NCBI GenBank assembly: GCA_025149285.1
Contig: CP102274.1
Span: forward strand, 516,501 to 580,500
Reading direction: 5' to 3'
Source: Hungatella hathewayi
GTDB lineage: Bacteria > Bacillota > Clostridia > Lachnospirales > Lachnospiraceae
Length of the DNA: 64,000 nucleotides
Below, one piece after another: positions 17,852-26,949 of the stretch. The translations under genes and the position numbers were made by a program. Within the stretch, counting starts at the first letter, position 1. Every line of letters starts with the position of its first letter. Under the pieces are notes generated by a model. That model ran no database searches, had not been told where the DNA came from, and was given only the letters and a program-made list of their open reading frames with translations.

Positions 17852-18562
17852 TTACCGTTTCACTTCAAATTTATAACCAATCCCCCATACAGTCGTCAGC
17901 GCCCAGCTGGCATGATCTTTAATCTTTTCCCGCAGACGTTTGATATGTACATCCACGGTTCTGGTATCTCCAATATATTCATATCCCCAGATGTGGTCCA
18001 GAAGCTGTTCTCTGGTAAAGACCTGGTTGGGCGAAGAGGCGAGGAAGTAAAGCAGCTCCAGCTCCTTCGGCGGCATCTCGATGGAATGGCCCATATAGAT
18101 GACGGAATAGTTGGTCAGGTTTACGATCAGATCGGGATATTCCACGTAATCGCCCTGCTGGTCAGTCTGGGCAGCTGCCGGCACGGCAGGCTGCTGATAA
18201 CGGCGGAGCACCGCCTTGACTCTTGCCACCAGTTCCTTAGAGTCAAAGGGCTTGATCATATAATCATCGGCGCCCAGCTCTAAGCCCAGCACCTTGTCGA
18301 AGACCTCGCCTTTTGCGGACAGCATGATGATGGGAACCGGGGACTGAGCCCGCATTTCCCGGCAGACAGAATAGCCATCCATGCCAGGAAGCATCAGATC
18401 GAGAAGAACCAGATTCGGTTTAAATTCCGGAAATACCCGAAGCGCCTCTTCACCGTCGTTTACAATAATCGTTTCAAAACACTCTTTTGTTAGATAAAGA
18501 GAAATCAATTCGGCGATGTTATTATCATCGTCAACGATCAATATTCTCTGTTTTTCTGCCAT
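17852..18562 (-). CDS. OmpR/PhoB-family response regulator
   Basis: A 236-aa regulator: a receiver domain (about 1-120) with the acidic pocket DDDNN and phospho-acceptor Asp in LVLLDLMLPGMDG, the conserved Thr/Ser in IIMLSAKGE, and Lys in DDYMIKPFD; then a winged-helix trans_reg_C domain (about 135-234) with PPKELELLYFL and RTVDVHIKRLREK. Its ribosome site (AGGAGG) overlaps the mutS2 stop codon, so it is co-transcribed behind mutS2. The kinase at 15391-16797 is the nearest candidate partner. Confidence 0.94.
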   Translation of the reverse strand: MAEKQRILIVDDDNNIAELISLYLTKECFETIIVNDGEEALRVFPEFKPNLVLLDLMLPGMDGYSVCREMRAQSPVPIIMLSAKGEVFDKVLGLELGADDYMIKPFDSKELVARVKAVLRRYQQPAVPAAAQTDQQGDYVEYPDLIVNLTNYSVIYMGHSIEMPPKELELLYFLASSPNQVFTREQLLDHIWGYEYIGDTRTVDVHIKRLREKIKDHASWALTTVWGIGYKFEVKR

Positions 18563-18574
18563 AGTCCAATCCTC

Positions 18575-20974
18575 CTATTTAAAAGTGACGATCGTTACGC
18601 CGGTATCCCCCTCGCCGAATACACCCAGCCGGAAATCTTTGACGTACTTCAGTTTTTTTAGGTGCTTGTGAACCGCATTCTTAAGTGCTCCGGTGCCTCG
18701 CCCATGTACGACACGAACGGAAGGCAGGTGAGCCAGATAGGCGTCGTCTAAGTACTTATCCAGCTCCGGAATGGCCTCGTCGGTGGTCATTCCGATCAGA
18801 TTTACCTCCGGAGAGATGGTAAAGGACTTGGACATGCGGGCAGAGCTGCTTCCGCTTCCTGTCTTTTTCTTACCATTGCCGCTTCCAAGAGTGGGGCCTG
18901 AGACAGACTGCTCATTTAACAGCTCCAGATCGCTCAGGTTGACGAGAGAGCGGAGAATTCCCATCTGTACATATAAATCCCCTTTGGAATTGGGGAGAGA
19001 ACTTACTGTTCCATTTAAATTCATGCTGAGAACACGTACGCCGTCGCCCAGCTTTAACTTTTTCGGATCGATGGACTGTTTCGGCTCTTTCGTCTGATTT
19101 TTTAAGGACAGCGAGGAATCTACTTCCTTTAGCTTGCCGCGGATACGGGCACGCTCTGCCTCCAGTTCCTTACCGACACCTGATTCGGAAGCCAGCTTGT
19201 TTATCTGGCGGATCGTCTGGTCTGCAGTATCTTTTGCATCCCGCAGAATCCGCTGCGCCTCCTCTTTGGCGTCACGGATCATCTTGTCGCGCCGCTCATC
19301 GAGACGTTCTTCCTTCTGAGTCAGCCTGGCCTTCAGTTTTTCTACTTCCATCTTGTAAGACTCGATCTGAATGCGTTCCTTTTCAATGGTGACGCGGTTC
19401 TGTTCCAGATGGGTAAGCAGATCCTCGAAGGTTTCATCCTTGGCTTCCAGATGCGTTTTCGCGTCCTCAATAATATAGTCGGGAAGTCCCAGCTTCGATG
19501 AAATGGCAAACGCATTGCTCTTGCCGGGAACTCCGATCAGGAGACGGTAGGTGGGCTGCAGCGTCTCCACATTAAATTCACAGCAGGCATTTTCCACACC
19601 GGGGGTGGTCAGCGCAAATACCTTCAGCTCGCTGTAGTGAGTCGTTGCCATGGTACGGCATTTCATATTGTGTAAAAATGACAGGATGGCGATGGCAAGC
19701 GCCGCGCCTTCGGTAGGATCAGTTCCGGCTCCCAGCTCATCGAAGAGGCAAAGCGAGCGGCTGTCGGCCTGCCCCAGGATCTGTACGATGTTGGTCATGT
19801 GGGCGGAGAAGGTACTGAGGCTCTGCTCAATACTCTGTTCATCTCCGATATCTGCAAATACCTCGTCAAAGACGGAGAGTTCGGAACCGTCGAACGCCGG
19901 TATATGGAGTCCCGCCTGACCGATGAGCGTAAATAACCCCACGGTCTTTAATGAAACGGTCTTACCGCCCGTGTTGGGGCCGGTAACTACCAGCAGATCG
20001 AAATCCCTGCCTAAATGCACCGTGATGGGAACGACCTTCGACGGGTCCAAAAGCGGATGGCGCCCGTCCTTGATGTGAATGATTCCCTTTTTGTTAAAAC
20101 GGGGCTCACTGGCCTGATAATGCCGGGAGAGCGCCGCCTTGGCAAATATAAAGTCCAGTCTGGTGAGAACCTCGAAATCGGTCAGAAGTTCGTCCTGATA
20201 CGGGACCAACTGATTGCTTAGATCGGCCAGTACCATCTCGATCTCTTTCTGTTCCTGGATTTCCAGGGCACGTAAGTCATTGTTCAGCTTAAGGATTGCC
20301 ATAGGTTCGATAAAGAGTGTGGAACCGGTGGAGGACTGGTCGTGAACCATGCCCGGGACATTGGACTTGTGCTCGGATTTGACGGGAAGACAGTATCTTC
20401 CGTCGCGCATGGTGATGACCGCATCCTGTAAATAGGTTCGGTTGGAATTCAGGATAGAATTCAGCTGAGTGTGAATCTTGTCATGAATATTCTTCATGGA
20501 GCGCCGGACGTGGTGAAGACCCGGACTGGCATCATCGCTTACTTCCTCTTCAGAAAGGATACAGCGCCTGATCTCCGTATTTACCGGGGTCAGTGGTTCC
20601 AGCACGGAAAAAAACTGCTCCAGAGAATCCTCCGGAAGCTCTGAATCCTCGTGCCGCCCGTATGATTTGGCGCGGGCCGCGGTAGTAAGTAAGGAGCTGA
20701 CGGAGAGAAGTTCCACGATACCGAGGGAACTCCCCACCTCCAGCCGTTTTAAGGAGGCGCGGATATCTTTGACGCCTCCGAAAGATATGCCGCCTTTCTG
20801 GCGCACCCTGGTAACTGCGTCGGTGGTCTCCCGCTGAGCAGTTACGATCTCATCGTAATCGATGGAGGGTACCAGCCTGCGGCAGAGTTCTTTTCCTGAT
20901 TCACAGGAAGCGTACTCTGCAAGCTGAACTATTATTTTATCGTATTCTAACGTTTTTAATGCTTTCTGATTCAT
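18575..20974 (-). CDS. mutS2: MutS2 ATPase/endonuclease
   Basis: A 799-aa protein of full MutS2 length. It has a MutS-like core/clamp region, ATPase with Walker A TGPNTGGKTVSLKT and Walker B LFDELGAGTDPTEG, a long coiled coil (about 515-630), a KOW-like segment (LKLGDGVRV), and a C-terminal Smr domain with VNLIGMTTDEA and RVVHGRGTGALKN. In Bacillus, MutS2 splits collided ribosomes and limits recombination. The H-x-G-x-G Smr signature is intact, so nuclease activity is plausible. It is the first gene of a two-gene unit with the response regulator. Confidence 0.96.
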   Translation of the reverse strand: MNQKALKTLEYDKIIVQLAEYASCESGKELCRRLVPSIDYDEIVTAQRETTDAVTRVRQKGGISFGGVKDIRASLKRLEVGSSLGIVELLSVSSLLTTAARAKSYGRHEDSELPEDSLEQFFSVLEPLTPVNTEIRRCILSEEEVSDDASPGLHHVRRSMKNIHDKIHTQLNSILNSNRTYLQDAVITMRDGRYCLPVKSEHKSNVPGMVHDQSSTGSTLFIEPMAILKLNNDLRALEIQEQKEIEMVLADLSNQLVPYQDELLTDFEVLTRLDFIFAKAALSRHYQASEPRFNKKGIIHIKDGRHPLLDPSKVVPITVHLGRDFDLLVVTGPNTGGKTVSLKTVGLFTLIGQAGLHIPAFDGSELSVFDEVFADIGDEQSIEQSLSTFSAHMTNIVQILGQADSRSLCLFDELGAGTDPTEGAALAIAILSFLHNMKCRTMATTHYSELKVFALTTPGVENACCEFNVETLQPTYRLLIGVPGKSNAFAISSKLGLPDYIIEDAKTHLEAKDETFEDLLTHLEQNRVTIEKERIQIESYKMEVEKLKARLTQKEERLDERRDKMIRDAKEEAQRILRDAKDTADQTIRQINKLASESGVGKELEAERARIRGKLKEVDSSLSLKNQTKEPKQSIDPKKLKLGDGVRVLSMNLNGTVSSLPNSKGDLYVQMGILRSLVNLSDLELLNEQSVSGPTLGSGNGKKKTGSGSSSARMSKSFTISPEVNLIGMTTDEAIPELDKYLDDAYLAHLPSVRVVHGRGTGALKNAVHKHLKKLKYVKDFRLGVFGEGDTGVTIVTFK

Positions 20975-21157
20975 GATTTCCTTTCTCTGTTTCCAATATA
21001 ATATCAGACGATGGCGGACAGCCCTGATGGGCGGTAGTGATTACAGTATATCATAAATACAGTATGGCCTGCAATCATATAAATCTTCAATCTCGCCGCG
21101 TTTAAGCCGTTGGATTGGAACGAAACCATAAATCAGAAAAGCGTGCTGCAGGGGATC

Positions 21158-21751
21158 TTATCTGAGAAATGGTGAGAGCTCCACACGAACGAAATATCCC
21201 TGTTCATGATGACAGACAGGGCAGGCTTTCGGGGCCTGAAGGCCATGGTGGATATGGCCGCAGTTTAAGCAGATCCATCCGGTCTCTGCATCGGATACAA
21301 AGAGCTTATTCTGCTCCATATAGTCGGCAAACAGCTGAAAGCGGTCTCCGTGTACTTTCTCTATTTCAGAAATGAGGGAGAAGGAGGAGCTGATCTGCAG
21401 AAAGCCTTCCTGCTTCGCCACTTCTGCAAAATTTTTATAGACATCCTGATATTCCTCATATTCATTGTGGCGTGCGGACTTTAATAAATCCACAGTCTGA
21501 TCGTATAAGTCCACCGGGTAGCCGCCGTCGATGAAAATGGTCTCGCCTTGTAATTCTTTGAGATATTGATAGAAAATCTCTGCATGCTCTTTTTCCTGCC
21601 CTGCAGTATAGGAAAATACGGCCTGTATAACCGGAAGTCCTTCCTTTTTCGCCTGGCTGGCCGCAAACGTATAGCGGTTTCTGGCCTGGCTTTCTCCTGC
21701 AAAAGCACGCATCAGATTTTTGACTGTCTCACTGTTTTTTAAATCACTCAT
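21158..21751 (-). CDS. rbr: rubrerythrin
   Basis: A 197-aa peroxide-scavenging non-haem iron protein. The start MSDLKNSETVKNL at 21751 has AAGGAGG eight bases upstream; the frame runs 48 codons further but those residues are not family-like. The N-terminal four-helix bundle shows AFAGESQARNRY and GQEKEHAEIFY carrying di-iron Glu/His ligands, and the C-terminal rubredoxin-like domain shows CLNCG and CPVC zinc/iron knuckles. It is typical of anaerobes. It is divergent from the HtrA-like gene. Confidence 0.95.
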   Translation of the reverse strand: MSDLKNSETVKNLMRAFAGESQARNRYTFAASQAKKEGLPVIQAVFSYTAGQEKEHAEIFYQYLKELQGETIFIDGGYPVDLYDQTVDLLKSARHNEYEEYQDVYKNFAEVAKQEGFLQISSSFSLISEIEKVHGDRFQLFADYMEQNKLFVSDAETGWICLNCGHIHHGLQAPKACPVCHHEQGYFVRVELSPFLR

Positions 21752-21949
21752 TGTAAAGTCCTCCTTGGATAAATTTTCATGTGATACCAACAGTGTCCCT
21801 CTAAATCCATATTTTATACTACTTGGACGGGCTGGATGTGAATAGTCACATTTGGTTGACTGCAGTTCGCTGTGTTTCTTATCTTTTCCTTGCATAAAAC
21901 AGAGAAGAAACGTATAATAGGTTTAGGTCTTCTGCAAAGGAGGGTGTGT

Positions 21950-23266
21950 ATGCCGGATAAAAGCGGGCCAGATGATAAAAAGACGGAACCGCGCCGTTTT
22001 ATCAGCGAGAAAATTGTGAAACAGCCCAGAACAAAGAGAGAGATCATGAGAAGGGCAGTCGCCCTTTTATTAACTGCGGCCCTTTTTGGAATCGTCGCGG
22101 CAGTTACTTTTGTTGTTTCCAGACCGGTGGCGGAAAAATACCTTGGAAAAGAAACTACAAGGGAGACTACTCCGGTAACAATACCGAAGGATGACCCGGA
22201 ACCATCGACGACGGAGGAAACCGAGCCGACTCAGGCCACCACAAAGGAGTCTGAGCCCATCGAAGATCTTTTGGAGTCAGCAATGAAAAAGTATCCGTTC
22301 AGCATCGATGATCTGAATACCCTGTACGGGAATTTAAGAGCGGTATCGTTAAAAGCGGGAAAAGGAATCGTGACGGTTCATTCCGTTAAGACGCAGACAG
22401 ACTGGTTTAATAATCCGGTCGAGAATTCAGGTCTTTACGCGGGAGCGGTAATCTCCTCTGCCAATGAGGAACTGCTGGTACTGACACCGGAAGGTGCAGT
22501 TGAGGCGGCGGATTCGATTCGGGTGGCATTTTCAGACGGTACGGAGGTTCAGGGAACGATCAGACAGACGGACAAGCTGTCAGGCATGGCAATTGTGAGC
22601 GTTCCGACTGCGGAACTGGGAAGAGCGCTTTTAGAGGAAGTTAAGGCGATTGAACTGGGGAATTCCTATTCCGTAAAACAGGGAGATCTGGTAATTGCAA
22701 TCGGAGGACCAGCCGGCATGGTGCATTCCACCTGTTATGGTTTTGTATCCTATATAGCGAAGAATGTTCAGATGACGGATGGGATGACCCGTATCATTTA
22801 CTCTGATTTAAAGAGCAATGCGGCGACAGGAACATTCCTCATGAACACGACCGGTCAGATTATCGGCTGGGTGACTGACGAGTATAAGAGCGAAGGCAGC
22901 GAAGATATGACTGTTGCCATGGCTATCTCTGACTACAAGAGCATTCTGGAGAAAATGAGCAACGGCAACGCGTTCCCGTACTTTGGCATCAAGGGCCAGG
23001 AGGTCAGCGCGGTCATGAATGAGAGCGGGATGCCGCTCGGCGTTTATGTGGTGGATGTGAATGCAGACAGTCCTGCCTATAATGCAGGGATCCAGTGCGG
23101 AGACATTATTACGGTTATGGGCGGTGAGAACATCGTTACCATGAAGGATTTCCAGGTGAAGCTGGAGGCATCGACACCGGGAGAGGTATTACCGGTAACG
23201 GTACTCAGAAGCGGCAGAGATGAATATAAAGAGATTGAATATCAGATAACCATAGGAGCCAGGTAA
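21950..23266 (+). CDS. membrane-anchored HtrA-like PDZ protein lacking the catalytic triad
   Basis: A 438-aa protein; the start at 21950 has AAAGGAGG six bases upstream. It is cytosolic up to about residue 33, TM about 34-58, then an acidic Thr/Glu/Pro linker (about 65-110), a trypsin-like double barrel (about 120-330) and a PDZ domain (about 345-432, YFGIKGQEVSAV to PAYNAGIQCGDII). Fold landmarks align with HtrA, but each catalytic position differs: LTNNHV becomes LTPEGA (about 179-184), the TDLAVLK Asp is Gly in LSGMAIVSV (about 212), and GNSGGPLLN becomes AATGTFLMN (about 291-299). It is thus probably a pseudo-protease or PDZ scaffold. Family members with an active triad degrade misfolded envelope proteins. 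Confidence 0.85.
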   Translation: MPDKSGPDDKKTEPRRFISEKIVKQPRTKREIMRRAVALLLTAALFGIVAAVTFVVSRPVAEKYLGKETTRETTPVTIPKDDPEPSTTEETEPTQATTKESEPIEDLLESAMKKYPFSIDDLNTLYGNLRAVSLKAGKGIVTVHSVKTQTDWFNNPVENSGLYAGAVISSANEELLVLTPEGAVEAADSIRVAFSDGTEVQGTIRQTDKLSGMAIVSVPTAELGRALLEEVKAIELGNSYSVKQGDLVIAIGGPAGMVHSTCYGFVSYIAKNVQMTDGMTRIIYSDLKSNAATGTFLMNTTGQIIGWVTDEYKSEGSEDMTVAMAISDYKSILEKMSNGNAFPYFGIKGQEVSAVMNESGMPLGVYVVDVNADSPAYNAGIQCGDIITVMGGENIVTMKDFQVKLEASTPGEVLPVTVLRSGRDEYKEIEYQITIGAR

Positions 23267-23311
23267 TCTTCCTGGCTTCTGTGACGCTTAAAAAGGATAT
23301 GGAGGAGAACA

Positions 23312-24259
23312 ATGAGATATATAGAGACATTTCGGGAAGGGATGCATGTATCGGATGTATACTTATGTAAGAATAAGCAGATAGCCCTGACCAAGGCAGG
23401 TAAAGAATACGGGAATTTAATCTTACAGGATAAGACGGGTACCATCGATGCAAAGATCTGGGACTTGAGCTCTCCGGGAGTGGGGAATTTCGAGACGATG
23501 GACTATATCTATATCGACGCGGATGTCACCATGTTCCAGAACTCGAATCAGCTGAATGTGAAGCGGGTCAGAAAAGCGGAGGAAAGCGAATACATACCAG
23601 GGGATTATCTTCCGGTGTCCGCTAAAAACATCAGTGAGATGTATGAGGAACTGACCGGACTGATTAAGTCGATCCGAACTCCCCATTACAGAAAACTGGC
23701 AGAAAGCTTTTTTGTGGAAGACAAGGCTTTTGCAAAGGCATTTCAGTTTCATTCTGCGGCAAAGAGTGTTCATCATGGGTTTGTAGGAGGCCTTCTGGAG
23801 CATACACTGAGCGTTGTGAAATTATGTGACTATTACGCAGGGTATTATCCGCTGATTAACCGTGATTTGCTGCTCACTGCCGCTATGTTTCATGATATCG
23901 GCAAGACGAAGGAGCTCTCTGTATTTCCCGAAAATGATTATACGGATGATGGTCAGCTTCTGGGGCATATCATCATCGGTACAGAGATGGTGTCAGAGCG
24001 GATTCGTACAATTCCGGATTTCCCGGCGAAGGCTGCTACGGAGCTGAAGCATTGTATTCTTGCTCATCATGGAGAACTGGAATACGGTTCACCGAAGAAA
24101 CCGGCTCTTTTAGAGGCGCTGGCATTAAACTTCGCGGATAATACCGATGCCAAGATGGAGACTATGATCGAAGTGCTGAAGGGTGCGGGAGATAATAACG
24201 GCTGGCTTGGATTTAACCGGCTGCTGGAGACGAATGTGAGAAAGACATCAGAGTCCTGA
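23312..24259 (+). CDS. yhaM: 3'-5' exoribonuclease YhaM
   Basis: A 315-aa protein with an N-terminal OB-fold (about 15-110, LILQDKTGTIDAKIWD) and a C-terminal HD phosphohydrolase domain (about 160-290) carrying HHGFVGGLLEHTL, MFHDIGK (the HD pair) and ILAHHGELEYGS. Length and order match Bacillus YhaM, a 3'-5' nuclease acting on RNA and DNA ends. GGAGGAG precedes the ATG. It follows the HtrA-like gene by 45 bp and ends before a bidirectional hairpin. Confidence 0.93.
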   Translation: MRYIETFREGMHVSDVYLCKNKQIALTKAGKEYGNLILQDKTGTIDAKIWDLSSPGVGNFETMDYIYIDADVTMFQNSNQLNVKRVRKAEESEYIPGDYLPVSAKNISEMYEELTGLIKSIRTPHYRKLAESFFVEDKAFAKAFQFHSAAKSVHHGFVGGLLEHTLSVVKLCDYYAGYYPLINRDLLLTAAMFHDIGKTKELSVFPENDYTDDGQLLGHIIIGTEMVSERIRTIPDFPAKAATELKHCILAHHGELEYGSPKKPALLEALALNFADNTDAKMETMIEVLKGAGDNNGWLGFNRLLETNVRKTSES

Positions 24260-24300
24260 TATATAGAAGTGCAGGAAGTCCTATTATAAAGCACAGCTGA

Positions 24301-24338
24301 AAGGAGCAGCGGCCGGAAACGTACGGCCGCTGCCCCTT
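24301..24338. terminator. bidirectional hairpin between yhaM and Rpn gene
   Basis: GC-rich 10-bp perfect stem (GCAGCGGCCG / CGGCCGCTGC) flanked by AAGG/CCTT pairing, in the 83-bp gap between convergent genes. Followed by GCTTTT on the plus strand. Confidence 0.85.
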
Positions 24339-24342
24339 GCTT

Positions 24343-25317
24343 TTACAGATGGTAATGCTGGAACAGCTGCCTGCGCAGCTGTTCATTCCCTGAGATCTCC
24401 GCGATGAGATCCAGCCGGTTTTCTTTCAAAAGGATGGAGATTAGGCTGGCCATACGGACTTCCCCTTCTTTTTCCCCCTCCCTCTTTCCTTCCAACTTTC
24501 CATCTGCAATCAAATCATCGATCGCCTGACACATGGTATACCCCTCCTCTCGTCCAGGAGCGGCTAAATACTTCATCAGCCGCCGGTTTTCACCCAAAAG
24601 GCCCATGACTGCCGTCAGGGCATTATCATCCAGCATGGATATCTGGTCATGGTTTGACGTGATATAGTTGTAAAATTTACTCTTGTCTGTACTATATTTT
24701 AGCATACCGAAGACCTGTTGTAAACCCGTTTTGTAGAGGCTCAGATTTTCAATTTTTCTGATATCGACAAGATTGATGCGGTAGTCGGGAAGAGCGGCCA
24801 GAAGATCCGGAATACATTCCGTGGGACCTCTTAAATCCAGCATATCGTAGAGACTTTTTGGACCATCCCATGGATCCTTTCCACAGTACAGGACCAGTGT
24901 GAGGACAGGCTGGAGTTTGTCACGGCGGGTGATGCCGGACAGAAATTCCGGGCTTTTGGCAAGATCTTTCTTTTTCCTGTGTTCCTTTTGAATCTCTGTA
25001 AGCTGTTCCGTATAATCCAACGCATCATAAGTCAGGCTTCGAATGGGCATGCCGTAATGGATCTCTCCCTGAGCCTCGCAGCCTGCAACGATAAAGCAGG
25101 CGCCTATGGATGCTTTCATCGCGATATCGCGCCGTCTCTGAATTGTTTGTTTCCTGCCGCTGCGGTTCGTTATCGCGATTCCGGATTCTGTAGATACCGG
25201 TGACAATAATTCCGCTTTTAAAATCTGTTTTCCATGGAAAATCTCGGCATTATACAGGTCCGCAAAACGGGCCGGGTCCTGCAGCAGCTTTTTAATATAA
25301 AAATCCTGTCTGGGCAC
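24343..25317 (-). CDS. Rpn-family recombination-promoting nuclease (PD-(D/E)XK)
   Basis: A 324-aa protein of the Rpn/YhgA-like family (often labelled putative transposase). It begins with a DxxxKxLLxDP-like stretch, has RRRDIAMKA with an acidic and a lysine residue as expected of the PDDEXK core, and QPVLTLVLYCGKDPWDGPKSLYDML, a family hallmark. The acidic/basic C-terminus (IADGKLEGKREGEKEGE) is typical. Family members stimulate RecA-independent recombination and cleave DNA. They are usually multi-copy in Lachnospiraceae. It is a single-gene unit; the 290-bp gap to its right holds no feature I can support. Confidence 0.85.
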   Translation of the reverse strand: MPRQDFYIKKLLQDPARFADLYNAEIFHGKQILKAELLSPVSTESGIAITNRSGRKQTIQRRRDIAMKASIGACFIVAGCEAQGEIHYGMPIRSLTYDALDYTEQLTEIQKEHRKKKDLAKSPEFLSGITRRDKLQPVLTLVLYCGKDPWDGPKSLYDMLDLRGPTECIPDLLAALPDYRINLVDIRKIENLSLYKTGLQQVFGMLKYSTDKSKFYNYITSNHDQISMLDDNALTAVMGLLGENRRLMKYLAAPGREEGYTMCQAIDDLIADGKLEGKREGEKEGEVRMASLISILLKENRLDLIAEISGNEQLRRQLFQHYHL

Positions 25318-25607
25318 ACCACCATTCCTTTCTTATTTTAATTTGTTGTAAGTTCGTCATGGAAATGCCGGCAGAAGTGCCAGAGATACATGAGTGATAA
25401 GATGGATAAAATCCCATAATTAGACTATGTATTTCAGTATATCATAATCGGGCTCTAAAGGCAAGGAAAAACTCTTTAGAAGAGTGAAAAATACCGCCAT
25501 ATTAATTGCAACTTTCTGGGCGATGAGTTGAAACCTTCTGCAAACCATGGTAAACTGAACGAAAAGGGATTTAAACAGATCGTTGATCAGGCAGGAAACA
25601 GGTGACG

Positions 25608-26111
25608 ATGCAGACGATAGACTTTCGGCTGCATCATATTGTGCGGTACTGTGGTTTGGAGAGGGGGAATGCATTCGCTGTGAGTTTTGAAGAAACATTT
25701 CATAAAATAAAGGGTATCGAAAAACTGCTCCAGCTTAATCCGCGGTTTTACGGCTGGTGCTATTTTGGAAAGATTCATTCTATGTATCTTTACAGTGATT
25801 ACGATTATGAGGAGTGGTTAGAAATTCAGAATCTTCGGATGGTGATGGAGTCAGAGGACAAGGAATATCGCATGACTCTCTTTTTTCGGGATGTCACTTC
25901 CTTCTATCTGGCGCAGTCTGCAGGGATCAGTGGATTTGAGATCGAATGCAGCGATGATCATGCCTTTGGAGACCGGAGGAATTTTCATGTGTTTGATTTT
26001 GAGGAAGGGGATATCCGGTTTTACTGCAGAGAGATAGAGATAGAAGAAGTCGTGAACAGGGAAATGATAAAGAGAAAGGAAGAGGGCGGATTGGCTTATC
26101 ACGGTGATTGA
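25608..26111 (+). CDS. hypothetical protein
   Basis: A 167-aa protein starting at ATG 25608 (AGGAAACAGG upstream) or at GTG 25602. It is rich in aromatic and acidic residues (FYGWCYFGKIHSMYLYSDYDYEEWLE; DFEEGDIRFYCREIEIEEVV), consistent with a compact beta-rich domain; no signal peptide or membrane segment. I recognise no family. It lies 43 bp upstream of the isomerase gene on the same strand. Small acidic proteins of this kind are sometimes immunity proteins, but no toxin gene is adjacent. Confidence 0.6.
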   Translation: MQTIDFRLHHIVRYCGLERGNAFAVSFEETFHKIKGIEKLLQLNPRFYGWCYFGKIHSMYLYSDYDYEEWLEIQNLRMVMESEDKEYRMTLFFRDVTSFYLAQSAGISGFEIECSDDHAFGDRRNFHVFDFEEGDIRFYCREIEIEEVVNREMIKRKEEGGLAYHGD

Positions 26112-26154
26112 GCCATTGGAACAGGCAGCCGGGAGGCTGGAAGGAGGAGCGGAT

Positions 26155-26928
26155 ATGGAGTTTGGTATGCCGTTTTTGATGGAAACGGATACTCTGGAGG
26201 AGTGTGCCCGGCTGTGCAGCCAATTGGGACTGGGTTTTATAGAACTGAATATGAATTTTCCTCAGTGTCAGCTGCCGGAACTTTCGGCAGACCGGCTGCG
26301 GCGGATTATGGATCAGGAACATCTGTATTTTACGATCCATCTCGACGAGAATCTGAATGTCTGTGATTTTAATCCAAAAGTCCGGCAGGCGTATCTGGAG
26401 ACCGCCGTAGAGACAATCGAACTGGCAAAGGCCATTGGAGCTCCTGTGATCAATATGCACCTTGCAAAGGGAATCTATCTCACGCTGCCGGGGAGAAAGG
26501 AATATCTGTTTAAGCGGTATGAAGAGGAGTACCGGAGGCATATTGCGGAATTTGGAGAGATGTGCCGGGACGCAGTCGGTGACGCGGCGATACATATGGC
26601 GGTTGAAAATACGGAAGGATTTATGGTACATGAGAGGAAGGCACTGGAACTTTTATTGCAGCAGCCCTGTTTCGGGCTGACACTGGATATTGGACACAGC
26701 CATGCCGCGGGGAATGTGGATATTCCCTTTTATCTGGCGTATGAAGACCGGCTGATTCACATGCATGGCCACGATGCAAAGGGTAAGAGCTGCCATCTGG
26801 CGTTCGGTGATGGAGAGATCGATCTGGAGGAACGGCTTTTGATGGCAGAAAAGGCAGGGGCCAGAGTGGTTCTGGAAACAAAGACGATAGAGGCGCTGAC
26901 GAAGACCGTATCATGGCTTCGGAAGTGA
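26155..26928 (+). CDS. sugar phosphate isomerase/epimerase-like TIM barrel
   Basis: A 257-aa AP-endonuclease-2/xylose-isomerase-like TIM barrel. The start at 26155 is chosen because GGAGGAG lies five bases upstream, and the product opens with the first barrel strand (MEFGMPFLMET). Metal-ligand-like residues occur in IELNMNF, TIHLDENL, INMHLAKG, AVENTEGF, LTLDIGHSHAAG and LIHMHGHDAKG; the closing VVLETKT supplies the last Glu. The substrate is unknown. The adjacent wrecked TRAP transporter remnant hints that this was once part of a sugar-acid uptake and degradation locus. Confidence 0.85.
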   Translation: MEFGMPFLMETDTLEECARLCSQLGLGFIELNMNFPQCQLPELSADRLRRIMDQEHLYFTIHLDENLNVCDFNPKVRQAYLETAVETIELAKAIGAPVINMHLAKGIYLTLPGRKEYLFKRYEEEYRRHIAEFGEMCRDAVGDAAIHMAVENTEGFMVHERKALELLLQQPCFGLTLDIGHSHAAGNVDIPFYLAYEDRLIHMHGHDAKGKSCHLAFGDGEIDLEERLLMAEKAGARVVLETKTIEALTKTVSWLRK

Positions 26929-26949
26929 GCGGCGGCAGAAGGGGAGATT

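Noticed and set aside
24343..25317. Active transposon around the Rpn-family gene
   Set aside because: Although the family is often labelled putative transposase, I found no terminal inverted repeats or target duplication around it; Rpn proteins act as nucleases.
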